Positions 34,799-44,394 are shown, numbered from the stretch's first letter. The stretch: DNA of 64,000 nucleotides from Calorimonas adulescens (GCF_008274215.1 NZ_VTPS01000013.1:1-64000), one strand, 5' to 3'. Program-made: numbers and translations. Notes: a model not told the origin generated them from the sequence alone.

Positions 34799-35168
34799 AA
34801 GCACATTCTCCTTTATTGAGAGATAAACTGGATAGCGCTTTTTCAAAGGCCCTGCCAACAGCCCCCTTTAATCCGTCTTTACACTCCTCATCAAAAATAT
34901 TTTTGCCAATCAAGGATTCAAACTTTTTGAACCTGGCCATTACTGTAATTCCATTTAATAACCTGCAATCAGAAATATTAAATTTCTCGTCTATCGACAT
35001 TACCAGTATTGCTCCCTTTGAGAGATAGCCCCTCTGGGCTCCGATAAGGAGTCTACCTTGTTTAGCCAGTTCCATACTTGTCCTCTGATAGTCTTTAATC
35101 TGAAAATACGTTAGAATAGACTGTATAAGCCATACAACTCCTATGACCAAAAGCAATTTAATCCACAT
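34764..35168 (-). CDS. gutM: GutM-like transcriptional co-regulator
   Basis: Protein of 134 residues with one N-terminal membrane span (LLLVIGVVWLIQSILTYFQI) followed by the GutM pattern: QGRLLIGAQRGYLSKGAILV, then MARFKKFESLIGKNIFDEEC. GutM is an accessory activator in glucitol operons. Its start overlaps the last base of the SorC-type gene (35168), so the two are translationally coupled. Confidence 0.82.
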   Translation of the reverse strand: MWIKLLLVIGVVWLIQSILTYFQIKDYQRTSMELAKQGRLLIGAQRGYLSKGAILVMSIDEKFNISDCRLLNGITVMARFKKFESLIGKNIFDEECKDGLKGAVGRAFEKALSSLSLNKGECAYGEITQVDSRE

Positions 35169-36133
35169 CAGGATACCCCCTTTATTAATTCCCCGGCTGT
35201 CAAATTATCTGTAACAATAATATCTATATATCCACCCTTCAATGCCCCTAAAATTGACAGTACCTTTTCCTTTCCACCTGCCACGCCCACCACTGTATTA
35301 ATATCCTTCAGTATATGAAGTGGTATCCCAATAACCCTGTCATTTATATCCACATCGCACGGATTCCCATCTCTATCAAAGAACCTTGAGCAGAGGTCCC
35401 CTATTGCTCCTGCTTCCTTTAAAAGTTTTATTTCACTCTCGCCAAAATACCCACTGGCAAGCATTGTCGAAGATTCTATAGGCGCACCAATTCCCACAAC
35501 AGCTATATCCGCATTAGCTGCTGTGTCCAGCACTCTTTTAACGTTAGTATCTGACAGAATACTTTTCTTGACATCCATCCTATCCACGAAAGCCGGCGCA
35601 TGGAGGAGCTGCCATTTGCCCCCAAATGCTTTTGCAAACTCTGTTGTAATATTATTGCTATGCACATCATAGTTCACCTGACCTATCCCTCCAACCATAG
35701 GCACAAAAAGTGCATCAGGCGTATATTTCTGCTTTATAAATGGTGGAATTGATGCAAGCGTTGTCCCCCATGACAGGCCAACGATATCTTTATTCTTTAT
35801 TATCCGCATCAGGAGTGCTGCTGCTGCTTTGCCCAGCTCTCTTTTCAATATGCCCTGTTCTTCATTTTGATATTCTATAACAATTGCCTCTTTTAAACCA
35901 AAGCGTTTTTCAAGCGCTTCTTCCAGATTAGAATAGCCATAACTGCTATTTATCTTAATCTCAACGATCCCCTCTTCTCTTGCTTTTTTTAGCAACCTGG
36001 AAACCGCTGGCCTTGATATATTTAACTTCTTAGAAATCTCATCCTGCGTAAGATTATCGCCATAATAAAGTGTAGATATTTTAATAAGTAGTCTGAGGTT
36101 GTCCTCCAAAAACAACCATCCCCTTTTGAACAT
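35168..36133 (-). CDS. SorC/DeoR-type sugar-binding transcriptional regulator
   Basis: Protein of up to 321 residues. The N-terminal helix-turn-helix is LTQDEISKKLNISRPAVSRL. The rest is the SorC effector domain with VGLSWGTTLASIPPFI, VPMVGGIGQVNYDVHSNN, VVGIGAPIESSTMLASGYFG and VVGVAGGKEKVLSILGAL, which bind phosphosugars in this family. ATG 36133 has no ribosome site; TTG 36115 or TTG 36109, behind AAAAGGGG, are credible starts. The strong promoter at 36164-36192 drives it and the PTS genes, and repeated ATTTGTT motifs there are likely operators. Confidence 0.87.
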   Translation of the reverse strand: MFKRGWLFLEDNLRLLIKISTLYYGDNLTQDEISKKLNISRPAVSRLLKKAREEGIVEIKINSSYGYSNLEEALEKRFGLKEAIVIEYQNEEQGILKRELGKAAAALLMRIIKNKDIVGLSWGTTLASIPPFIKQKYTPDALFVPMVGGIGQVNYDVHSNNITTEFAKAFGGKWQLLHAPAFVDRMDVKKSILSDTNVKRVLDTAANADIAVVGIGAPIESSTMLASGYFGESEIKLLKEAGAIGDLCSRFFDRDGNPCDVDINDRVIGIPLHILKDINTVVGVAGGKEKVLSILGALKGGYIDIIVTDNLTAGELIKGVS

Positions 36134-36198
36134 TTGTTCAGTATGATTTCATTTGTTAAGTAAATTATAGTATGATATAATTTATTTGTCAACATAGA
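36132..36198 (-). promoter_or_regulatory. Promoter and likely SorC operators of the glucitol-type PTS operon
   Basis: On the minus strand TTGACA (36192-36187) and TATAAT (36169-36164) are separated by exactly 17 bases, a consensus sigma-A promoter. On the plus strand the words ATTTGTTCAGTATGAT (36132) and ATTTGTTAAGTAAATT (36151) form a 19-base-spaced repeat, and a third ATTTGTCAACAT overlaps the -35 box. These repeats are candidate sites for the SorC-type protein. The operators are inference. Confidence 0.75.
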
Positions 36199-36333
36199 GT
36201 TTTAAAAAAATTTTTATAATATGTTAATTATTTAACGTGGTCTTTTTTGTGGAAAAATATCTTTAAGACCATTATAAAACCTTTTGAAAAAGTAATTGGC
36301 ATGATTATTGCTAAGAAAAGAGAGGGGATGATT

Positions 36334-39210
36334 ATGGAACAAAAACTTTTAGAACTCATTAAAAATGAAGACAAGAAAAACCCTATGACCGATGAAGAAC
36401 TGTCAGCAAAGTTAAAAATGAGGAGGGACGAGGTAACAGAGTTAAGATTAAAATTAAACATTCCAGACTCAAGAGAAAGAAGAAAGCCATATATCCTTAC
36501 TGAAATGAGAAAGATTATAAATCAAAACCCTTCAGTATCCGACAGGGAATTAACAAGGATTCTAAATGTAGAAGGTTACAACGTTTCCCGTACAGCAGTG
36601 ACAAAACTGCGGTCATTAATAGATTCAGAGGAAACGGTTAAACCCGAAAAAACAGCATCTCCAAATTTAGATCCTTTTTCATCAATAATCGGATATGATG
36701 GCAGTTTGAAAATGCAGGTGCAGCAGGCAAGGGCTGCTGTTATGTACCCGCCGCACGGGCTTCATACATTGATAGTAGGGCCAACAGGTGTAGGTAAAAG
36801 CCATCTGGCCGAAGCTATGTACAGATTTGCCTTAGAATCAGGCAAGTTTCAAAAAAATGCGCCCTTTATAGTATTCAATTGTGCCGACTATGCAGACAAT
36901 CCACAGCTGTTACTATCACAGCTCTTTGGACATGTGAAGGGTGCTTTTACTGGTGCAGACACAAACAAGGATGGGCTTATAGAACGAGCTAACGGCGGCA
37001 TATTATTTCTCGATGAGGTGCACAGGCTTCCACCCGAAGGTCAGGAAATATTGTTTTCTATATTGGATTACGGCAGATATCGCCGATTAGGTGAGGTTGA
37101 TAATTTAAGGAGTGTTGACGTGCTTATAATAGCAGCCACGACGCAGGATATAGAGTCTTCCCTTCTTCTTACATTCAGAAGAAGGATACCAATGGTAATA
37201 GAGATGCCCCCACTGGATGTAAGGCCAATATCAGAGAGACTGCAGATTATAAAAAGTTTCCTGGCCAAGGAGGCCACAAGGATTGGTAAAACCCTCAAAC
37301 TCAAACCGGAACCTTTAACAGCCATGCTCCTTTATGACTGTCCCGGTAACATAGGACAGCTTAGGAGCGATATACAGGTTGCCTGCGCCAAGGCCTTCAT
37401 AGCGAACCTGAACTCAAAACACGGTGATATAACCATAGGGCTTGAGGACCTTCCGGCACATGTGAGAAAGGGTATGCTCAAAAAGCGCATTAAGGAAGAT
37501 CAGATAGGCATCCTAAACCACGAACTGAAGTTTACGCCAAAAGACGAGGTGATAGACAAACTTCCTAAGGAAGAGGAGTATACACTCCCCGATGACATAT
37601 ACCTTTATATTGAGGACAGATATGCCGAATTGAGCAACAAAGGCTTGGAACAAAACGATATTAACGAGATAATATCGGGCGAGCTTCAGGTAAGATTTCA
37701 AAACTTTTCTAACAGCTTTTCCAGAGGGTATGCAATAAACAAACAGGACCTCGCCCAAATGGTTGGCGAAAAAATGGTCCATACAGTGGAAGAGATGTTA
37801 AAGGTAGCTGACGCTATGGGATACAAATACAAGGAGGGGCTTATCTATTGTCTTGCAATACACCTTGCGGCAACTGTATCCCGGATAAAAGCTGGCAAGA
37901 CCATAGTAAACCCTCAGATGGAAAAGATAAAAAAAGAGTTTGAAAAGGAACTGGCAATATCAGAGGAAATGAGCAAGATAATTGAAAAAGAATATGAAAT
38001 TCATGTGCCTCTTGAAGAGATTGGATATATAGCCCTTTACCTGAAGATGATGTCAAAGAATGACAGCTATGAAGAGCCATCCATAGCAGTAATAATTGTC
38101 ACACACGGGCATGTAGCCAAAGCCATGGCCGACGTTGCTAACGGACTCATGGGTGTAAACCATGCTGTAGGCATAGACATGCCTCTCGACAGATCTCCTG
38201 AAGAAGCCTTGGAAGAAACATTAGCCGCAGTAAAACGCATGGATGAGGGCAAGGGAGCTTTGCTTCTTGTGGACATGGGTTCTCTCGTAACCTTTGGCGA
38301 GATAATTATGCAGAGGGCAGGAATCCCTACCCGGACTATAGACCGTGTTGATACTGTGATGGCTATAGAAGCTGTCCGTAAGTCTCTCCTTCCTGATATT
38401 ACACTGGAAGACCTGGCCGAGTCATTGTCAGAGCCAAAACACAGCACAAGGTACGCAAAATCCGACCCCTTTATTGTAAAGGATAAAGCCATTGTAACCC
38501 TGTGTCTTACAGGTGAGGGCAGCGCCCAAACCATAGAGAGGTTTATATGCAGCTCTATCCCGGATATAAGGGATCATTATGAGGTTATACCCCTCGGTTT
38601 AACAAAGGAAGGTAATATCGGCAAAATAATAGGAGACCTTCAAAGGCAGTATGAAATTAAAGCTATTATAGGAACTATTTCTCCTGGGGAGGATTACAAT
38701 ATTCCTTTTATATCATTGGAAGAAATAATCAATGGGAATGGCATAAAATACTTGAAGAAAATATTAGGCATAAAGTCCCAAGATAATCCACTATCTGATT
38801 TAATAAAAAAAGAACTGATTACTATCGCCAATGAAGAAACAACAAAAGCATCAATAGTAGATGAAATGGTGGATATGCTGAAAAAACACGGATACGTAAA
38901 CAATGACTTCTTACTTGATGTTTACAAACGGGAACTGATGGGCGCTACCTGCATGGAGGAGGGATGTGCCATACCTCACGGCTTACCTCAGAATGTAATT
39001 AAACCATGTATTTCCGTATGCGTCTTGAAAAAACCTGTAAAGTGGCTGGAAGGCAATGAGGTCAAAGTGGTTTTCCTTCTAGCGCTGAAAGAGGATAATC
39101 AAGAAGCTTTTGCAGCTTTATATAAAAAAATAAGATCCAAGGGTTTTATTGATAGAATATTCACGGCTGATAATGTAGAAACTATAAGGGAGGTAATCAT
39201 TGATGATTAA
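36334..39210 (+). CDS. LevR-type sigma-54 activator with PRD and PTS domains (first)
   Basis: Protein of 958 residues from ATG 36334, behind GAGAGGGG. Order: two helix-turn-helix-like segments in residues 1-105; AAA+ activator with Walker [10 protein letters not shown] (149), GAFTGA (203-208) for sigma-54 contact and [14 protein letters not shown] (225); a PRD with H510 in [13 protein letters not shown]; a mannose-type IIA domain with H591 in [10 protein letters not shown]; and a GatB-like IIB domain with LCLTGEGSA. It ends in a fructose-type IIA domain with H882 in [11 protein letters not shown] and IIA histidines are phosphorylated by PTS proteins to tune activity. The gatA gene overlaps its 3' end, so it very probably activates the -24/-12 promoter at 39697. 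Confidence 0.9.
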   Translation: MEQKLLELIKNEDKKNPMTDEELSAKLKMRRDEVTELRLKLNIPDSRERRKPYILTEMRKIINQNPSVSDRELTRILNVEGYNVSRTAVTKLRSLIDSEETVKPEKTASPNLDPFSSIIGYDGSLKMQVQQARAAVMYPPHGLHTLIVGPTGVGKSHLAEAMYRFALESGKFQKNAPFIVFNCADYADNPQLLLSQLFGHVKGAFTGADTNKDGLIERANGGILFLDEVHRLPPEGQEILFSILDYGRYRRLGEVDNLRSVDVLIIAATTQDIESSLLLTFRRRIPMVIEMPPLDVRPISERLQIIKSFLAKEATRIGKTLKLKPEPLTAMLLYDCPGNIGQLRSDIQVACAKAFIANLNSKHGDITIGLEDLPAHVRKGMLKKRIKEDQIGILNHELKFTPKDEVIDKLPKEEEYTLPDDIYLYIEDRYAELSNKGLEQNDINEIISGELQVRFQNFSNSFSRGYAINKQDLAQMVGEKMVHTVEEMLKVADAMGYKYKEGLIYCLAIHLAATVSRIKAGKTIVNPQMEKIKKEFEKELAISEEMSKIIEKEYEIHVPLEEIGYIALYLKMMSKNDSYEEPSIAVIIVTHGHVAKAMADVANGLMGVNHAVGIDMPLDRSPEEALEETLAAVKRMDEGKGALLLVDMGSLVTFGEIIMQRAGIPTRTIDRVDTVMAIEAVRKSLLPDITLEDLAESLSEPKHSTRYAKSDPFIVKDKAIVTLCLTGEGSAQTIERFICSSIPDIRDHYEVIPLGLTKEGNIGKIIGDLQRQYEIKAIIGTISPGEDYNIPFISLEEIINGNGIKYLKKILGIKSQDNPLSDLIKKELITIANEETTKASIVDEMVDMLKKHGYVNNDFLLDVYKRELMGATCMEEGCAIPHGLPQNVIKPCISVCVLKKPVKWLEGNEVKVVFLLALKEDNQEAFAALYKKIRSKGFIDRIFTADNVETIREVIIDD

Positions 39211-39670
39211 AGACTTCATTAGAGAGGACCTTATACTAAATCCACTGGTTGCGAATAGCTCCGATGAGGCATTGAAGATAATCTCTGATTTGCTATACAG
39301 TAAAAAATATGTAAAAGATAGTTTTTATACGGCCTTGATTGAAAGAGAAAAACATTTCCCTACTGGCCTTTTGATCGACGGCATTAATGTGGCAATCCCT
39401 CATACAGATTGCGTCCATGTAATAAATCCATGCATAGGTGTAGGTGTATTGCAAAAACCTATTAATTTCAAAAACATGGGCAATCCAACTGAGGATGTGG
39501 CAGTGGATATAATCTTTGTCCTTGCACTCAACGAGCCCCATGGGCAAATAGAACTGCTGCGGCAGTTGATGACTCTATTTCAAGACAGGGAACTTCTTGA
39601 ATCAATAAAGTCCGCAAAAAACTCCACAGAGACATATAACGTCATTACCTCATTTGAATCTGTCATTTGA
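39200..39670 (+). CDS. PTS galactitol/fructose-type enzyme IIA
   Basis: Protein of 156 residues, PTS_EIIA type 2. The phosphohistidine is in NVAIPHTDCVHV (near residue 66), and the family segments FPTGLLIDG and DIIFVLALNEPHGQ flank it. It overlaps the end of the LevR-type gene by 11 bases, so it is made from the regulator's transcript and not from the -24/-12 promoter 27 bases downstream. It should phosphorylate the IIB protein encoded next. A related IIA domain is fused to the regulator itself. Confidence 0.88.
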   Translation: MMIKDFIREDLILNPLVANSSDEALKIISDLLYSKKYVKDSFYTALIEREKHFPTGLLIDGINVAIPHTDCVHVINPCIGVGVLQKPINFKNMGNPTEDVAVDIIFVLALNEPHGQIELLRQLMTLFQDRELLESIKSAKNSTETYNVITSFESVI

Positions 39671-39696
39671 CTGTGTTGCACAAAATATGTAATCTG

Positions 39697-39712
39697 TGGC
39701 ATGAAACTTGCT
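39697..39712 (+). promoter_or_regulatory. Sigma-54 (-24/-12) promoter for gatB-gatC
   Basis: TGGCATGAAACTTGCT matches the RpoN consensus TGGCAC-N5-TTGCT with one transition. GG (39698) and GC (39710) are 12 bases apart. The expected start point is near 39723, giving a short leader before the gatB ribosome site (AGGAGG). A TGTG-TTG-CACA dyad at 39673-39683 could be part of an activator site. The LevR-type protein upstream is the obvious activator. Confidence 0.85.
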
Positions 39713-39737
39713 TGTAATTCTTGCAGGAGGTGAGTAA

Positions 39738-40022
39738 ATGAATACAAAAAGAATAATTGTAGCATGCGGTACAGGCATAGCTACATCAACCGTTGTTGCC
39801 ACCAAGATTGAGGAGGCAGCAAAGGCAAACGGTATCAGTGTCGATATAAGACAGTGCAAGGTAACTGAACTGGACAGCATGGCCGGTGATGCAGACCTTA
39901 TAGTCACCACAACAATTACACAAAAGAAGTACCCGGTACCTGTTATAAATGGCCTGGCCTTCATAACCGGCATAGGTGCAGATAAGGTACTTGACGAGAT
40001 AATACAAAAATTAAAAGGTTAA
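39738..40022 (+). CDS. PTS galactitol-type enzyme IIB
   Basis: Protein of 94 residues, the usual GatB length. The phosphocysteine loop is IIVACGTGIATSTVVATKIE (C10), and the C-terminal half follows the IIB pattern DLIVTTTITQKKYPVPVING. AGGAGGTG precedes the ATG. It is the first gene behind the -24/-12 promoter and is followed by gatC after 12 bases. Confidence 0.92.
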   Translation: MNTKRIIVACGTGIATSTVVATKIEEAAKANGISVDIRQCKVTELDSMAGDADLIVTTTITQKKYPVPVINGLAFITGIGADKVLDEIIQKLKG

Positions 40023-40034
40023 GGGGGATAGAAC

Positions 40035-41285
40035 ATGAGTGTAATCAATTTTATTCTAAGCCTCGGGGCAAGCGTTATGCTCCCAATAATAATCTTTATA
40101 TTAGGGCTTGTATTTGGTCAAAAACCAGGAAAGGCATTTAGATCTGCCCTGACTATAGGTATTGGTTTCATCGGCATCAACCTTGTTATAGGACTTTTAA
40201 CAGGTAACTTAGGCCCTGCAGCTCAGGAAATGGTCCAGCGTATGGGCATAAAGCTTGATGTCATTGACGTTGGTTGGCCCGCTGCTTCTGCAATAGCCTT
40301 TGCTTCTCGTATAGGTGCCCTTATAATTCCTATAGGTCTACTTGTAAACATTATTATGCTTGTCACTAAAACCACCAAAACTGTGGACGTAGACTTTTGG
40401 AACTACTGGCATTTCGCTTTCACAGGCGCCTTAATTGTAGCTGCCACCGGCAACATGACCCTGGGTATAATCGGAGCCATTATAAATGTTATCATTGTCT
40501 TAAAAATAGCAGACTGGACAGCTCCACTTATCCAGGACTTCTATCAGCTTCCGGGTATTTCACTGCCTCATGGTTTTTCAGCGGCCTATGTACCCATCGC
40601 CATCCCATTAAATAAATTGATAGATCATATACCAGGCCTAAACAAGCTGGATGCCAGCACAGAAAATATAGAAAAGCGCTTTGGTATATTCGGCGAACCC
40701 ATGGTCATAGGGCTCATTCTTGGTATCATAATAGGTTTTGCCGCAGGCTACAGCATTCAGCAGGTGTTGCAGCTTGGTATGTCTATGGCAGGAGTTATGT
40801 TCCTGATGCCAAGAATGGTAAAAATCCTGATGGAGGGCCTCATACCTCTTTCAGAGTCTGCAAGGGAATTCATGCAGAAAAGATTTGCTGGCAGAGAATT
40901 CTACATTGGATTGGACTCTGCAGTATCTATAGGTCACCCTGCAGCCATATCCACTGCCCTAATCCTTGTACCTGTTACAATACTCCTGGCCTTAATAATA
41001 CCGGGCAACAGGGTATTGCCTTTTGGCGACTTAGCTACTATACCATTCATGGTAGCAATGATCGCACCGGTAACCAAGGGAAATGTTGTAAGATCAGTTT
41101 TAATCGGCAGTGTGGTCATTGGTGTAGGCCTTTTAATAGCAACCAATGTCGCCCCTCTTCACACAACTGCAGCTATAGATGCGGCCTTTAAGTTCCCAGC
41201 AGGTGCGACCACGATTTCCAGCATTTGTGACGGTGCCAATCCGCTTACGTGGATAATCCTTCAGGTTATGAAGATATTTGGTTAA
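40035..41285 (+). CDS. PTS galactitol-type enzyme IIC
   Basis: Membrane protein of 416 residues of the EIIC-Gat group, with about nine to ten spans. Segments seen are ILGLVFGQKPGKAFRSALTI near the N-terminus, DVIDVGWPAASAIAFASRIG, LPGISLPHGFSAAYVPIAIP, FAGREFYIGLDSAVSIGHPA and VLPFGDLATIPFMVAMIAPV. It imports and phosphorylates an unidentified polyol or sugar together with the IIB and IIA proteins. No catabolic gene follows; a strong terminator comes directly after the stop. Confidence 0.92.
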   Translation: MSVINFILSLGASVMLPIIIFILGLVFGQKPGKAFRSALTIGIGFIGINLVIGLLTGNLGPAAQEMVQRMGIKLDVIDVGWPAASAIAFASRIGALIIPIGLLVNIIMLVTKTTKTVDVDFWNYWHFAFTGALIVAATGNMTLGIIGAIINVIIVLKIADWTAPLIQDFYQLPGISLPHGFSAAYVPIAIPLNKLIDHIPGLNKLDASTENIEKRFGIFGEPMVIGLILGIIIGFAAGYSIQQVLQLGMSMAGVMFLMPRMVKILMEGLIPLSESAREFMQKRFAGREFYIGLDSAVSIGHPAAISTALILVPVTILLALIIPGNRVLPFGDLATIPFMVAMIAPVTKGNVVRSVLIGSVVIGVGLLIATNVAPLHTTAAIDAAFKFPAGATTISSICDGANPLTWIILQVMKIFG

Positions 41286-41329
41286 ATAAATGAATAAAGG
41301 GCGGTACAAACCGCCCTTTATTCATTTAT
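41286..41329. terminator. Strong hairpin terminator after gatC
   Basis: Perfect 20-bp arms (41286-41305 and 41310-41329) around a four-base ACAA loop, with GGGCGGT/ACCGCCC at the tip and an AT-rich base. It begins right at the gatC stop and could serve both strands. Confidence 0.9.
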
Positions 41330-41339
41330 GAAATACATT

Positions 41340-41515
41340 TTAATTGACCTCCCGACTTTGATTATTTGAACAAATTTCACCTTTATATCTCATTAGCTTC
41401 ATACCATTTAGTGCCACTATTATCACACTCATCTCATAGAAGAACATCCCCAGAATCATTAATACCTCTCCCATGATTACTTCAACAAGCAGAGCCATGA
41501 CATTCGTGTCAAGTA
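41340..41515 (-). pseudogene. Heavy-metal P-type ATPase C-terminal remnant
   Basis: The minus strand codes for about 57 residues including MALLVEVIMGEVLMILGMFF and YEMSVIIVALNGMKLMRYKG before a TAA at 41340. This matches the last two membrane spans of CadA/ZntA-type metal ATPases, with the closing LN.MRL motif. Everything upstream is gone; oleate hydratase DNA begins within 100 bases. It marks a deletion or rearrangement boundary. Confidence 0.55.
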
Positions 41516-41599
41516 TTTGTCAAAATTGATATTGTCTTTTATTAAGCCTCTATCGTATCTATTAAAGATTTTAAAAACTTTACCTAAAAATATCCATAA

Positions 41600-43180
41600 T
41601 TATCTAAATAATGTTATAAACGACTTAAATAAAGTTCTAACATCGTATTGGTATTGCTTTATAGGTTCAACTTGTTTATCTATCCCAAAAAGTTTATATA
41701 CTGCAATTCTTGCAGATCTGACTGAATATTCTTCTGTAAATACTACATCTTCAGGTATCTCGCAGAACTGACCAATAAATGCTAAGTTTGTCGAACCTTC
41801 CGGTACAACTTGAGGCCTATCCCCTATCGACCTCGGCATAAATTGTGCTGTAATAAATGGCATCATACAGGGAATACAATTTGCAGATTTTATTATATCA
41901 TCCATATCCTTCTCAAACTTGAGATGATGTAAAAGTTCAATTAATATCTCTTCTCCTGTACATTCAGACATCTTCTTTTTGACATAGTCACCTATATTAT
42001 CACAATGTAACCCATAACCCCAAAATACTTTAATATTATCAGGTTGGTTTCTAAAATGTGGTTGATGTGCTAAAACAATTGACATCAACCAGCTTGAATC
42101 TTTAAATGTTACAAGTGCTCCTGTACCTGCCTTATTGCGCGAGAATTTTTCCATTAAATCAAAGAATTTTGAATCATGGCATGTTACCGTAAATGACTCC
42201 CATTTCGATCCATCTATATGATCGTCAAATGAAGAGGGATTCCCTAAACCAGGTCTCTTTTTGGATATTTTATCCCATAGATTCCAAGATGCGCCCTTGC
42301 TGTTTAAAGTGGGGGCTTTTGTCATTGAACCTAGACTATACCCTTCTGTCATTGAACCATTTGTAACAATTACAATGTCACTTTCATTTAACTCAATTAT
42401 TTTTTCAACGCCTTCCTCCTTGTAGTGTATCTTAGTTACGGTAATTTCCTTAGAATCTTTAAAATCTAGATCTGTTATAGTACATTTCATCTTGAAATCA
42501 ACATTGTAATTATCTAAATATCTTTTTATGGGAAGTATTATTGAATCGTATTGATTATAAGGGGTTCTTGTTACACCCTCCAGAGTATGAATTCTCGGAA
42601 ATTCATGCATAAATCTTATCATATATCTTCTCAACTCTGCTAAGCTATGCCAAGGTTGAAATGCAAAAGTTGTAGCCCACATATACCAGAAGTTTGTTTC
42701 GAAAAAATGAGGTCCAAACCAATCATTAATTTTTAACTTATCTAACTTTTCTTCTGATGTTGCAATAAGTTTTGCCAAAGCAATTCTGTCATCATTGTCA
42801 AATCCCATTGACATTACATCGACGACTTCACCGTTCTTATTTACAAGTCTTGCATTAGAGTGTGTGGGGTGTGCAGTATCAAATTCAATTATTTCTTCTC
42901 TTACCGATTTATCCGGATTGTCTATTGATGGTATCGACATTAATAGTTCCCAAGTGTTCTCGTAGGTCTCGTCATTTAACATTCTTCCGCCTCTGATAAC
43001 ATATCCTTTCTCAGGATCGCCAGCACCATCATTACTTCCACCTAACACATTCGCCTCTTCAAAAATATGAATGTTTTTTCCTGGAAAATTGCAATCTCTA
43101 ACCAGATAACATGCCCCTGCAAGTGATGCTATTCCACCACCCACAAAATAAACCTGTCTGCTTCTATATTCTTCTCTCAT
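41600..43180 (-). CDS. ohyA: Oleate hydratase
   Basis: Protein of 526 residues starting at ATG 43180, eight bases after AAGGAGG; longer in-frame starts lack a site. It has the FAD site VYFVGGGIASLAGACYLVRD, the family-typical ANVLGGSNDGAGDPEKGYVI and RGGRMLNDETYENTWELL, and FETNFWYMWATTFAFQPWHS near the substrate channel. NLAFIGQFCEIPEDVVFTEE and SVRSARIAVYKLFGI close it. It hydrates oleate to 10-hydroxystearate, a detoxification reaction that uses FAD without net redox change. The TetR-type gene upstream is the likely regulator. Confidence 0.93.
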   Translation of the reverse strand: MREEYRSRQVYFVGGGIASLAGACYLVRDCNFPGKNIHIFEEANVLGGSNDGAGDPEKGYVIRGGRMLNDETYENTWELLMSIPSIDNPDKSVREEIIEFDTAHPTHSNARLVNKNGEVVDVMSMGFDNDDRIALAKLIATSEEKLDKLKINDWFGPHFFETNFWYMWATTFAFQPWHSLAELRRYMIRFMHEFPRIHTLEGVTRTPYNQYDSIILPIKRYLDNYNVDFKMKCTITDLDFKDSKEITVTKIHYKEEGVEKIIELNESDIVIVTNGSMTEGYSLGSMTKAPTLNSKGASWNLWDKISKKRPGLGNPSSFDDHIDGSKWESFTVTCHDSKFFDLMEKFSRNKAGTGALVTFKDSSWLMSIVLAHQPHFRNQPDNIKVFWGYGLHCDNIGDYVKKKMSECTGEEILIELLHHLKFEKDMDDIIKSANCIPCMMPFITAQFMPRSIGDRPQVVPEGSTNLAFIGQFCEIPEDVVFTEEYSVRSARIAVYKLFGIDKQVEPIKQYQYDVRTLFKSFITLFR

Positions 43181-43359
43181 TTTAATCAGCCTCCTTAAAT
43201 ATTTACATATTGTTTTTATAAAATAAGTATAGTCCCGTAACGTCATTATTAAAATAAACAAAAACCAGAGGCTGTAAAAATTTCTATCGTTTATTTTAAT
43301 TTGTATATATTCTTCCAAATTTATTAAAGCATTAAAGACAAATTAAAATAATTATTAAA

Positions 43360-43944
43360 TTACTGGCTATCATCTTCATTTTCATATTTTTGTAATGCTT
43401 TAATAAAATTGCCTTCAATAAGTTCACTTAAATCTTCAATAATAATTTTAGGGTCTTCCTTCATACCATTTTTCATCCATTGGATGATTAATCCAATAAA
43501 CGCAAGCGTATAAAAATTAGCAATAAATTTCTTATGTTCTTCCTTTACCTTCATATTATTTGAAAGTTCATATACAACACCTAAAACAAGATCATATGTA
43601 ACAGAATAAAGATAATTATCCAAATGCTCCCTTCCTAATGAATTTAAAGTATTCATGCAAAAAGATTTATTATCCTCAATATATTTAAAAACATGATAAA
43701 ATCCTTCTGTCCAGTGCTTATAGCTTTTATATTGGGCAATTTTTTCAACGGCTTCTTTTTCGTAAATCCAACCAAGTAAATCGTAAATATCATGAAAGTG
43801 ATAATAAAAGGTTTGTCTGTTAAGCCCACATTCATCCACAATGTTCTGAATTGAAATTTTATTTAACGGCTTACTTCTCATTAATTCTTTTAGTGCATCT
43901 CCAAGAACTTTTTTTGTTATTTGCGAGCTTGACACACAACTCAC
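43360..43944 (-). CDS. TetR-family transcriptional regulator
   Basis: Protein of 194 residues. The N-terminal helix-turn-helix is KISIQNIVDECGLNRQTFYY followed by HFHDIYDLLGWIYEKE. The C-terminal part resembles the TetR_C_8 group (DhaS-like), with FYTLAFIGLIIQWMKNGMKE near the end. It is encoded 179 bases upstream of the oleate hydratase gene in the same direction and probably controls it in response to fatty acids. A perfect palindrome lies just upstream of its start. Confidence 0.85.
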   Translation of the reverse strand: MSCVSSSQITKKVLGDALKELMRSKPLNKISIQNIVDECGLNRQTFYYHFHDIYDLLGWIYEKEAVEKIAQYKSYKHWTEGFYHVFKYIEDNKSFCMNTLNSLGREHLDNYLYSVTYDLVLGVVYELSNNMKVKEEHKKFIANFYTLAFIGLIIQWMKNGMKEDPKIIIEDLSELIEGNFIKALQKYENEDDSQ

Positions 43945-43951
43945 CCTTTCT

Positions 43952-43971
43952 TTAATCTATAAGTAGATTAA
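43952..43971. promoter_or_regulatory. Palindromic candidate operator of the TetR-type regulator
   Basis: TTAATCTA and TAGATTAA form 8-bp perfect arms around TAAG, 7 bases upstream of the regulator's ATG (43944) on the opposite side of its ribosome site. TetR proteins usually bind such short palindromes next to their own promoter. Confidence 0.55.
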
Positions 43972-44394
43972 CCCACTCATTACATGTATTATTTTCACGA
44001 GACAGGCATATATCCAACTGCACTACTACCCTTCCAAAATAACAATAGTCGCTTTCAAGCAAAAGGTCACTGAGTTAACCTTCAAAAACAGTGCTGGCTT
44101 TTATATTTTTTCCTCCTACTGCTTTTTTTGCCTGGCTCTTCTATTGAACTAAACCGCCCAATTAATAACTCCGTCAAACTTTCAGTGTCCAGGCTTCTAT
44201 CACTAATTTTCAGTTTACCTCTCTATGCCTCCAGCGTGTTCCTTAAAGCGGTTGGTTAAATATACCCAGTTGCTTTAAATCTTTACTGCAAAGATTATGG
44301 AAATTTACAAACGGAAGACTAAAGTGACCAGGCCTATACCACTATATTTTCATTTTCTCCATTACGGAAATCAACAAATATAAAGCAATCAGCA
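43972..44394. other. Gene-free stretch between the TetR gene and the IS200 element
   Basis: No reading frame of plausible composition is present on either strand. The sequence is T- and C-rich on the plus strand and looks like eroded DNA. No promoter or hairpin of note was seen beyond the operator to its left. Confidence 0.4.
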
